Below are positions 56,001 to 64,000 of a DNA stretch of 64,000 nt, piece after piece. The notes beneath the pieces are model-generated. The model ran no database searches, was not told where the DNA came from, and was given only the letters and a program-made list of their open reading frames with translations. The DNA is from Balanoglossus misakiensis (lineage: Eukaryota; Hemichordata). The stretch lies in contig CM082576.2 in the NCBI GenBank assembly GCA_040954595.2, forward strand, positions 17,980,001 to 18,044,000. Direction: 5' to 3'. The stretch's first letter is position 1; the number at the start of each line of letters is the position of its first letter. Both the position numbers and the translations under genes were made by a program.

Positions 56001-59000
56001 ACCCTCAGGTAAAAAGGTTAGCCTTCCTGAACCTTTGGCCATCACGATGTTTACTCGAAAAAGTCGGAAATTTTCCGCATTATATTGCAGCATAACTCCA
56101 ATGATCTTATTTGCACCGCAGCGGTGCAAATAAGAGTTCCCCGCACCGCAGCTGTGCGAATAAGAGTTCCCTGGCCCCGCAATGATCTGACCGTTCTTTA
56201 TTCACTCTTCGGCGACAAAAACGTTATATTACGGCCTAAATAACGACTTTTTCGCTCCTTGGTTGGTCATGCGGACGGAAAGACACGGTTTTAGCGAGTT
56301 TATCTTTCACTCTGCTGAGCACTCAGTATTCAGACTTACCCAAGTGAACCGCGACAAAAAATGGCCAAGTTTCCCTGCATGTTACTTATACCCGATAGAT
56401 GAAAAAAGCAGCGTAGATATTGAAATGAATTGGATTTATGAAATTGTTAAAAATTACAATTATAATGTCGTTAAAAGTTCTCACAAAAAATAGAAATAGA
56501 AAAAAAGTGGTCTCGAACCAACATCAGTCGACACCTTCGGGTAAAAGGCTAGCCTTCCTGAACCTTTCGCCATCATGATGTGTACTCGAAAAAGTAGGAA
56601 ATTTTCCGCACTATATTGCAGCATAACTCCAATGATCTTATTTGCACCGCAGTGGACAAAAACGTTTTATTACGGCCTAAATAACGACTTTTTCGCTCCT
56701 TGGTTGGTCATGCGGACGGAAAGACACGGTTTTAGCGAGTTTATCTTTCTCTCTGCTGAGCACTCCGTATTCAGACTTGCCCAAGTGAACCGCGACAAAA
56801 AAGGCCAAGTTTCCCTGAATGTTACTTATACCCGACAGATGAAAAAAGCAGCGTAGATATTGAAATGAATTGGATTCATGAAAACGATAAAAATTACAAT
56901 TATAATGTCGTTAAAAGTTCTCACAAAAAAAAGAAATAGAAAAAAAGTGGTCTCGAACCAACATCAGTTGACACCCTCAGGTAAAAAGGTTAGCCTTCCT
57001 GAACCTTTGGCCATCACGATGTTTACTCGAAAAAGTCGGAAATTTTCCGCATTATATTGCAGCATAACTCCAATGATCTTATTTGCACCGCAGCGGTGCA
57101 AATAAGAGTTCCCCGCACCGCAGCTGTGCGAATAAGAGTTCCCTGGCCCCGCAATGATCTGACCGTTCTTTATTCACTCTTCGGCGACAAAAACGTTTTA
57201 TTACGGCCTAAATAACGACTTTTTCGCTCCTTGGTTGGTCATGCGGACGGAAAGACACGGTTTTAGCGAGTTTATCTTTCACTCTGCTGAGCACTCAGTA
57301 TTCAGACTTACCCAAGTGAACCGCGACAAAAAATGGCCAAGTTTCCCTGCATGTTACTTATACCCGATAGATGAAAAAAGCAGCGTAGATATTGAAATGA
57401 ATTGGATTTATGAAATTGTTAAAATTTCAATTATAATGTCGTTAAAAGTTCTCACAAAAAATAGAAATAGTAAAAAAGTGGTCTCGAACCAACATCAGTT
57501 GACATCCTCAGGTAAAACCTTTCCTGAACCTTTCGCCATCACAATGTGTACTCGAAAAAGTCGGAAATTTTCCGCACTATATTGCAGCATAACTCCAATG
57601 ATCTTATTTGCACCGCAGCTGTGCAAATACGAGTTCCCTGCACCGTAGCGGTGCGAATAAGAGTTCCCTGGCCCCGCAATGATCTGACCGTTCTTTATTT
57701 ACTCCTCGGCGACATAAAACGTTTTATTACGGCCTAAATAACGACTTTTTCGCTCCTTGGTTGGTCATGCGGACGGAAAGACACGGTTTTAGCGAGTTTA
57801 TCTTTCACTCTGCTGAGCACTCAGTATTCAGACTTACCCAAGTGAACCGCGACAAAAAATGGCCAAGTTTCCCTGCATGTTACTTATACCCGATAGATGA
57901 AAAAAGCAGCGTAGATATTGAAATGAATTGGATTTATGAAATTGTTAAAAATTACAATTATAATGTCGTTAAAAGTTCTCACAAAAAATAGAAATAGAAA
58001 AAAAGTGGTCTCGAACCAACATCAGTCGACACCTTCGGGTAAAAGGCTAGCCTTCCTGAACCTTTCGCCATCATGATGTGTACTCGAAAAAGTAGGAAAT
58101 TTTCCGCACTATATTGCAGCATAACTCCAATGATCTTATTTGCACCGCAGTGGACAAAAACGTTTTATTACGGCCTAAATAACGACTTTTTCGCTCCTTG
58201 GTTGGTCATGCGGACGGAAAGACACGGTTTTAGCGAGTTTATCTTTCTCTCTGCTGAGCACTCCGTATTCAGACTTGCCCAAGTGAACCGCGACAAAAAA
58301 GGCCAAGTTTCCCTGAATGTTACTTATACCCGACAGATGAAAAAAGCAGCGTAGATATTGAAATGAATTGGATTCATGAAAACGATAAAAATTACAATTA
58401 TAATGTCGTTAAAAGTTCTCACAAAAAAAAGAAATAGAAAAAAAGTGGTCTCGAACCAACATCAGTTGACACCCTCAGGTAAAAAGGTTAGCCTTCCTGA
58501 ACCTTTGGCCATCACGATGTTTACTCGAAAAAGTCGGAAATTTTCCGCATTATATTGCAGCATAACTCCAATGATCTTATTTGCACCGCAGCGGTGCAAA
58601 TAAGAGTTCCCCGCACCGCAGCTGTGCGAATAAGAGTTCCCTGGCCCCGCAATGATCTGACCGTTCTTTATTCACTCTTCGGCGACAAAAACGTTTTATT
58701 ACGGCCTAAATAACGACTTTTTCGCTCCTTGGTTGGTCATGCGGACGGAAAGACACGGTTTTAGCGAGTTTATCTTTCACTCTGCTGAGCACTCAGTATT
58801 CAGACTTACCCAAGTGAACCGCGACAAAAAATGGCCAAGTTTCCCTGCATGTTACTTATACCCGATAGATGAAAAAAGCAGCGTAGATATTGAAATGAAT
58901 TGGATTTATGAAATTGTTAAAATTTCAATTATAATGTCGTTAAAAGTTCTCACAAAAAATAGAAATAGTAAAAAAGTGGTCTCGAACCAACATCAGTTGA

Positions 59001-60500
59001 CATCCTCAGGTAAAACCTTTCCTGAACCTTTCGCCATCACAATGTGTACTCGAAAAAGTCGGAAATTTTCCGCACTATATTGCAGCATAACTCCAATGAT
59101 CTTATTTGCACCGCAGCTGTGCAAATACGAGTTCCCTGCACCGTAGCGGTGCGAATAAGAGTTCCCTGGCCCCGCAATGATCTGACCGTTCTTTATTTAC
59201 TCCTCGGCGACATAAAACGTTTTATTACGGCTTAAATAACGACTTTTTCGCTCCTTGGTTGGTCATTCGGACGGAAAGACAGGGTTTTAGCGAGTTTATC
59301 TTTCTCTCTGCTGAGCACTCCGTTATTCAGACTTGCCCAAGTGAACCGCGACAAAAAATGGCCAAGTTTCTCTGCATGTTTGTTATACCAGACAGATAAA
59401 AAAAGCAGCGTAGATATTGAAATGAATTGGATTTATGAAATTGTTAAAAATTACAATTATAATGTCGTTAAAAGTTCTCACAAAAAAATAGAAATAGAAA
59501 AAAAGTGGTCTCGAACCAACATCAGTCGACACCTTCGGGTAAAAGGCTAGCCTTCCTGAACCTTTCGCCATCATGATGTGTACTCGAAAAAGTAGGAAAT
59601 TTTCCGCACTATATTGCAGCATAACTCCAATGATCTTATTTGCACCGCAGTGGACAAAAACGTTTTATTACGGCCTAAATAACGACTTTTTCGCTCCTTG
59701 GTTGGTCATGCAGACGGAAAGGCGCGGTTTAGCGATTTTATCTTTCTCTCTGCAGAGCACTCCGTTATTCAGACTTGCCCAAGTGAACCTCGACAAAAAA
59801 ATGGCCAAGTTTCTCTGCATGTTTGTTATACCAGACAGATAAAAAACGCAGCGTAGATATAGAAATGAATTGGATTTATGAAAATGATAAAAATTACAAT
59901 GAAAATGTCGTTAAAAGTTCTCACAAAAAAGAAATAAAAATAAAGTGGTCTCGAACCAACATCAGTCGACACCTTCGGGTAAAAGGCTAGCCTTCCTGAA
60001 CCTTTCGCCATCATGATGTGTACTCGAAAAAGTAGGACATTTTCTGCACTATATTGCAGCATAACTCCAATGATCTTATTTGCACCGCAGTGGACAAAAA
60101 CGTTTTATTACGGCCTAAATAACGACTTTTTCGCTCCTTGGTTGGTCATGCGGACGGAAAGACACGGTTTAGCGAGTTTATCTTTCTCTCTGCTGAGCAC
60201 TCCGTATTCAGACTTGTCCAAGTGAACCGCGACAAAAAATGGCCAAGTTTCTCTGCATGTTTGTTATACCAGACAGATAAAAAACGCAGCGTAGATATTA
60301 CAATGAATTGGATTAATGAAAATGGAAAAAATTACAATGAAAACGTCGTTAAAAGTTCTCACAAAAAAAGAAATAGAAAAATAAAATGGTCTCGAACCAA
60401 CATCAGTCGACACCTTCGGGTAAAAGGCTAGCGTTCCTGAACCTTTCGCCATCATAATGTGTACTCGAAAAAGTAGTAAATTTTCCGCACTATACTGCAG
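53026..60500. repeat. Satellite array with two unit lengths (about 530 and 441 bp)
   Basis: Marker TTATTTGCACCGCAG recurs near 53548, 54074, 54607, 55137, 55667, 56108, 56640, 57080, 57606, 58139, 58578, 59104, 59638 and 60080. Full units contain two 30-bp subrepeats (GCACCGCAGCGGTGC, then AAATAAGAGTTCCCC) and a following block; short units lack about 89 bp there and read CAGTGGACAAAAACG. Unit order is irregular and larger blocks repeat (for example 1,059 bp between 53348 and 54407, and 1,498 bp between 57235 and 58733). Frames of 60-137 codons recur with the units and show no protein family, so they are not called. The minus strand of each unit carries GGTTCGAGACC followed by a T-run, a B-box-like word. 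Confidence 0.95.
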
Positions 60501-60761
60501 TGTAGTAAATACCGGTTACTAACCTGGTAGGTACTACGGGTTGTCTTATTCCGGGCCACAGAGTTTTGCTTGGTACTGGTCGTCAGTCCTGGTAGCGTGT
60601 TGCTCTGCTGCTGGTCCGGGTCGTTCTCGTTCTGATAGTTGAGAAACGTGGGTAAAAACCAGTAGCACAGGTGCAGGGCATTCCGTAGTGCAATTACGTC
60701 AGAGGCGTCCCACCTGTACAGCAGGGCGCCACCAACGGCCAGAAGCCCACAAATTACTACA
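60501..60761 (-). repeat. 3' LTR of the TatD-bearing Gypsy element
   Basis: On the minus strand it starts TGTAGTAATTTG and ends ATTTACTACA, so the ends are an inverted pair of at least 8 bp with TG and CA termini. Length is 261 bp. The 5' LTR is outside the window, so the pair cannot be compared. A 114-codon frame runs through it (60452-60796) but is built from polypurine tract, LTR and satellite, and is not a gene. Confidence 0.75.
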
Positions 60762-60784
60762 CTCTTCCCACTTTTCTTTTTTGG
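60762..60784 (-). other. Polypurine tract of the TatD-bearing Gypsy element
   Basis: On the minus strand AAAAAAGAAAAGTGGGAAGAG directly precedes the LTR TGTAG, a typical plus-strand primer. Confidence 0.8.
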
Positions 60785-60883
60785 CAGGATGGTCAACCTA
60801 GGGATCTCAAAAGGCTAGAGAAGTTAACGTATTTTTCCCACCCCTGCAATCTGCCAACCTCATGGTCTTGGCGAGATTGATCC

Positions 60884-63658
60884 CTAGTGATATAGACGTC
60901 TGGTGTTACGGACAGTTGCTTCAAGAAGGTGCACTAGATCAGTCCCCCTTGAGTTAGCAACAGCCACGGCCACATCCCCTATAAGAGCTGGAGTACTGGT
61001 TACATCACGAGGGCCCCCAAGATACGGCGAATCTGTTTCGATTAACAGACGCTCGATGGGCACCTCCTTCAAAGCTCGAATCTGGCAACGGTCAAATTTG
61101 GTGGTCGTGATGGAGAAACCGAAGTAACAATTCTTGAAGCGCTTCGACCACCTTTGAACAGTGTTGACCGTACCAGTAAAATTGTGGATATGTATTTTCT
61201 GCCGTGGCGAACACCATTCCTGTACTAATTGCAATGCTTGGCAATGCACATCTGACCCATACTGGTCCCCATATGGCCCTCTAATGTGCAGGACTAAGGG
61301 TTTCTCAGGCACACACATGGCAAGTGCTCGAGAGAGAACCCTGTCTTGGGCGCTCCAGTATTTACTTGGCTCTGTGCGGTCGAGACCCACCTCCCCAAGG
61401 GCGGCTACCTGTGTGCTCGTGACAAGCCGCTTGAGGGCTTTAAAGGTCCTTTCGTCGGCTCTTGGAGCTTTCCTTGGATGGATCCCGATGGCGATACTCC
61501 AACCTTTGGGCCGGTTCAAATCCATGGGGTAGTACTCCGGATCGCAAAAGACCTCGACGCCCCCAATGATGTTGACAGGAAAATTCGCCCTTGGGCCATT
61601 ATGCCAGTTAACCAAAGCTACTGATGTTGCAGGGCAGTCCCTACCGCGAAATCGAGCCAGTGTTCGGTCAAGATGAAAGTGGGAATCCATGGCTTCCAAT
61701 AGACTGTCTGATTGTAGATAATCCTGTGCTGTCCCCTGTAACTCTTGCTCAATAGGTTGGTCAGCTTGGGATTCTATTGTAATTGAGTCCAGTATCACGT
61801 ATTCAACCGGGAGCTCAATTTCTGATGGTGGGATCGGGACTGAGTCCTGTATCACGTGATCAACAGGTTGCTCAGCCTGTGGGATCCTTTCAGTACAGTC
61901 TAATGAAATTTCTTTCTCTACTTGATCACCCCATGAGATTCCCTGGGACGTGGAGTCCTGTATCACGGATTCAACAGGTTGTTCCATTTCTCCCATACCT
62001 ATAATCATTGCCAAGTCTTGGTGTGCGTCCTCCACATGGATCGGACTATTTCCTGAGGCTACAGGTGAATATGTGATCTCCCTCGCATGAGTTGGAGATT
62101 GGAACTCACCTTCATTTTCGGAAACCATTTCCTGGTCGACACAGGAGCCAGTCTCCCCCCTAGGGGTAGGTGACCGCGGCTCGCCGTGATCTGCCTCAGG
62201 ATTCTCTGTTACCATTTCCTGGTCTGCACTTGGCGAGCAGGAGACAGTCTCCCCCGTAAGGGTAGGTGACTGAGGATTTCCGTGCTCTGCCTCGGGGCCT
62301 TCCAGTTCCGGCATCGGATGACATGGTGAATGCGAGGTGATCTCTGCCACTGGGGTGGGAGACCGGGACTCACCATGCTCCCTTGGGGGTACCACGGGTT
62401 GGAAGGCTTCCCGCTGCTCCTCAGTCAGGTGCGAAAGGAGGATGACGAGAATCCTCCAATGCAGCAGGACGGCTGGTGAATTCGGTGGGTGCAGCGAGAA
62501 TCGTCGTGGTACGGCCCATCCGCTGGTCTGGCACAGTCGCTTCATCATCAGACAGTTGGCTTCGGTGAGCGCAGAGGATGCTGGGACTTCTTCCAAGTGA
62601 TGTTGCAGGAAGTACTCCAGCAGCTTGGTGACAGTTCCTCTGGGGCCCAAAACCCAGCCCGCCAGCTTCAGCAGGGCATGAGTAACATCAGCTGTCTGCA
62701 TGATAAGGGGGTTTTCCTGTAGACGGGGGTCGATATGGTAGAAGAAGCAGTGCCGTTTGAGACGTTTGGAGGTCTGCCCACATCCTGGAATAGGGCAGGT
62801 ACATGAGCGGCTGTTGGTAGATTTTCTGCTTCTTCTACCCCTACAGGAATTGGTCGCCGCAGTCGTGGTGGTCTTCGACTTCGGCACCCCCTTCGGCTCC
62901 TGTGCCATCCATACAACGGAGCGTCGCCGCCGCTTCCCGTCACGCTGTATGGTCACCTCCAAACGAGATTCCTCACCCCGCTCTCGCTTCTTTGGTTTCG
63001 TGGCCGCCATCTTCTGCGTTCCTCTCCGTGGCTGGCTTGATGTCTTTCGTGGTGGCTCACGGGGGGTACTTTTCCGTGGCTCTGCCAGGGGTCGCCGCGC
63101 AGCTACTGCTGAGTACAATTCACGGGGCGCTGCAGAAGATGGTTGTGTCGATGTTCTTCGGGGTGAGGATGCCCGCGATGTTGAGGCGATGGAGGTGACT
63201 GGGTCCCTGCCTTGCATGGTGTCTTCTACTACAACCGTCTCCCCCGACTTCTTCAGCAGGTGCTTGACAGTCGGGAGATCGGGCTGCGTCTGTAGGCGAA
63301 CATCACGGCAGGGTCCAGACGTGACGGTACTGCTGGGACGGGACTTCCGTTGCGGGATCCTGTTCTTATGCGGATCCCGATGGAGAAGATGCTTGTACAG
63401 CCATTCCTCGGAGAAGATCACATCGGCTTCGCGGCGTGTAGTCTCCACCCAATGCCAATGGCCTCTCCGAGATGCTAGTTGATACTGGCGTAACAGCATC
63501 CTCTCCTTTTCAGGGAGCGTGACCTTGGCCAGCCCGATGCCGTAGGTGAGGTCGAGTGGTGGAAGCAGAATCCGTTTCCGGTCTGCCTCCACCACTTCTT
63601 GCCAGGTCATATGCTGCTTCTTAGGGCGAGGTCCCCCGCGATACCGCTGGGAGTCCAT
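60884..63658 (-). CDS. Env-position ORF: basic region, C2H2 finger and TatD-family nuclease
   Basis: A 924-aa protein from ATG 63658 (MDSQRYRGG) to TAG at 60884. I chose this ATG because it follows a strong splice acceptor by three bases; the frame is open a further 27 codons upstream. Residues about 1-280 are basic and Ser/Pro-rich with nuclear-signal-like KPKKRERG and GKRRRRS. A C2H2 finger lies at about 288-308 (CPIPGC, then HCFFYH). About 400-650 is acidic with loose repeats of ESRSPTP/EPRSPTPRGET type. Residues about 657-924 are a complete TatD domain: DSHFHLD (metal-binding His pair), GIHPR, ALGEVGLD (Glu), LVLHIRG (His), IHIHNFTG (His) and LLIETDSPYLGG (Asp). TatD proteins are metal-dependent 3' exonucleases or AP-type nucleases. 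Its role in the element is unknown; cDNA processing or counter-defence are only guesses. No envelope features (signal peptide, membrane anchor) are seen. Confidence 0.85.
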   Translation of the reverse strand: MDSQRYRGGPRPKKQHMTWQEVVEADRKRILLPPLDLTYGIGLAKVTLPEKERMLLRQYQLASRRGHWHWVETTRREADVIFSEEWLYKHLLHRDPHKNRIPQRKSRPSSTVTSGPCRDVRLQTQPDLPTVKHLLKKSGETVVVEDTMQGRDPVTSIASTSRASSPRRTSTQPSSAAPRELYSAVAARRPLAEPRKSTPREPPRKTSSQPRRGTQKMAATKPKKRERGEESRLEVTIQRDGKRRRRSVVWMAQEPKGVPKSKTTTTAATNSCRGRRSRKSTNSRSCTCPIPGCGQTSKRLKRHCFFYHIDPRLQENPLIMQTADVTHALLKLAGWVLGPRGTVTKLLEYFLQHHLEEVPASSALTEANCLMMKRLCQTSGWAVPRRFSLHPPNSPAVLLHWRILVILLSHLTEEQREAFQPVVPPREHGESRSPTPVAEITSHSPCHPMPELEGPEAEHGNPQSPTLTGETVSCSPSADQEMVTENPEADHGEPRSPTPRGETGSCVDQEMVSENEGEFQSPTHAREITYSPVASGNSPIHVEDAHQDLAMIIGMGEMEQPVESVIQDSTSQGISWGDQVEKEISLDCTERIPQAEQPVDHVIQDSVPIPPSEIELPVEYVILDSITIESQADQPIEQELQGTAQDYLQSDSLLEAMDSHFHLDRTLARFRGRDCPATSVALVNWHNGPRANFPVNIIGGVEVFCDPEYYPMDLNRPKGWSIAIGIHPRKAPRADERTFKALKRLVTSTQVAALGEVGLDRTEPSKYWSAQDRVLSRALAMCVPEKPLVLHIRGPYGDQYGSDVHCQALQLVQEWCSPRQKIHIHNFTGTVNTVQRWSKRFKNCYFGFSITTTKFDRCQIRALKEVPIERLLIETDSPYLGGPRDVTSTPALIGDVAVAVANSRGTDLVHLLEATVRNTRRLYH

Positions 63659-63660
63659 GA

Positions 63661-63685
63661 TCTGTACAAGAAAGAATAAGAGACA
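63661..63685 (-). promoter_or_regulatory. Splice acceptor for the TatD ORF
   Basis: The minus strand reads a pyrimidine-rich TCTCTTATTCTTTCTTGTACAG and then ATCATGGAC, where ATG is the proposed start. The AG is at 63662-63663. This is how retroviral env genes are expressed from a spliced subgenomic RNA. The matching donor would be outside the window. Confidence 0.6.
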
Positions 63686-63693
63686 TGATGAGG

Positions 63694-64000
63694 TTACACT
63701 GAAACTGCGCTTATTTCGCTTGGTTTGCAGTTGGGACAAGAAAACAGTGCTTTTTTCTTAATTTCGGTTGGTGTAACATTCACACACGCTCCATGAAACC
63801 ATTCATAGCAATAATCACACTGGATCATAAGTTTCCCATCATCAGGTTTCCTGCAAAGGCAATATACTTCACCCATTCCTGCGCTGTCCTTAAGTAAGGT
63901 CTTCCTAAAGGTTACTATCCAGCGAGGAAGCTCTTTATCCTGGCAAAGCTTTAGCCGATCGTGATGGGCGGTCCAAACCTCTCTTCGCAATTTGATGCGG
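63694..64000 (-). CDS. Gypsy pol C-terminus: integrase tail plus PHD finger (partial)
   Basis: The frame is open to the window edge. It reads RIKLRREVWTAHHDRLKL and KELPRW, the typical final block of Gypsy integrases (the HHDRLKP-type tail). A PHD finger follows after a linker: VYCLCRKPDDGKLMIQCDYC, then EWFHGACV, then FSCPNC, with the C4-H-C3 residues in place. PHD fingers read histone H3 tails, so this could steer integration to marked chromatin, much as chromodomains do in chromoviruses. The frame ends at 63694 and overlaps the open frame of the TatD ORF by 46 bp, but lies upstream of its proposed ATG. Confidence 0.82.
   Translation of the reverse strand, partial: RIKLRREVWTAHHDRLKLCQDKELPRWIVTFRKTLLKDSAGMGEVYCLCRKPDDGKLMIQCDYCYEWFHGACVNVTPTEIKKKALFSCPNCKPSEISAVSV

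Larger units (their letters stand above)
60501..64000 (-). mobile_element. Ty3/Gypsy element with PHD finger and TatD nuclease ORF (3' part)
   Basis: The 3' LTR (60501-60761), the polypurine tract, a separate ORF in env position (60884-63658) and the end of pol (63694-64000) are present; the rest lies beyond the right edge. Element orientation is minus. It is inserted in the satellite: the unit sequence reads up to CTATACTGCAG at 60500 and then the LTR starts. The element class follows from the integrase tail and LTR structure. The extra TatD ORF and the PHD finger make it unusual. Confidence 0.82.

Noticed and set aside
53348-60431. Recurrent ORFs of 60-137 codons in the 530-bp array
   Set aside because: They recur with the repeat unit, are cut by single-base differences between units, and match no family.
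60452-60796. 114-codon ORF with a hydrophobic stretch downstream of the TatD ORF
   Set aside because: It is read through the polypurine tract, the LTR and satellite DNA, so it is incidental.
60903-63482. Plus-strand ORFs over the TatD region, up to 241 codons
   Set aside because: They are antisense to a frame with a complete conserved domain and have no family features.

Overview
The window is eukaryotic. It is AT-rich, has spliced-gene structure on the minus strand near 22-25 kb, long stretches of satellite DNA, and several nested transposable elements. There is no operon organisation and no bacterial signal. A Ty3/Gypsy element with integrase upstream of reverse transcriptase (the Gmr1-type order, first described in deuterostomes) and a Helitron with a C-terminal endonuclease both fit an invertebrate deuterostome such as a hemichordate, amphioxus or echinoderm. 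This is inference and I cannot name the species.

Layout. 1-7.9 kb: diverged interspersed repeats, including a 1.09-kb tandem duplication with perfect hairpins. 8.0-10.4 kb: minisatellites (50 bp, 60 bp, 105 bp) and a small hairpin element. 10.57-19.15 kb: a satellite of about 95 monomers of 90 bp with higher-order structure. 19.2-22.1 kb: diverged repeats. 22.18-24.94 kb (minus): the one convincing host-type gene, five exons, 264 aa, with two OB-folds resembling the RPA1 DNA-binding core. 25-29.2 kb: AT-rich DNA without a recognisable gene.

29.2-52.5 kb (minus): a decayed Helitron (OTU protease, 21-residue repeats, DUF6570-like region, HUH Rep, PIF1-type helicase, EEP endonuclease) that was hit by a series of later insertions. 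A Gmr1-type Gypsy element (29258-45421, CTAG duplication) sits in the last codons of the endonuclease. That Gypsy was itself hit by a second Gypsy (30515-39089), which carries a MYND zinc finger at the gag-pol junction and a GGGAAAC slippery site. It was also hit by a 1,987-bp DNA transposon with 21-bp terminal inverted repeats (41183-43169). Near-identical LTR pairs show that both retrotransposon insertions are young.

53.0-60.5 kb: an array of about 14 units in two size classes (about 530 and 441 bp). It is interrupted at 60501 by the 3' end of another Gypsy element that runs off the right edge. This element is the most unusual object in the window. Its integrase C-terminus is followed by a PHD finger, and a separate 924-codon ORF in the env position encodes a basic region, a C2H2 zinc finger and a complete TatD-family metal-dependent nuclease. 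The ORF starts just after a strong splice acceptor.

The genes do not form one pathway. The window is mainly a record of element-into-element insertion beside one ssDNA-binding-protein-like gene.
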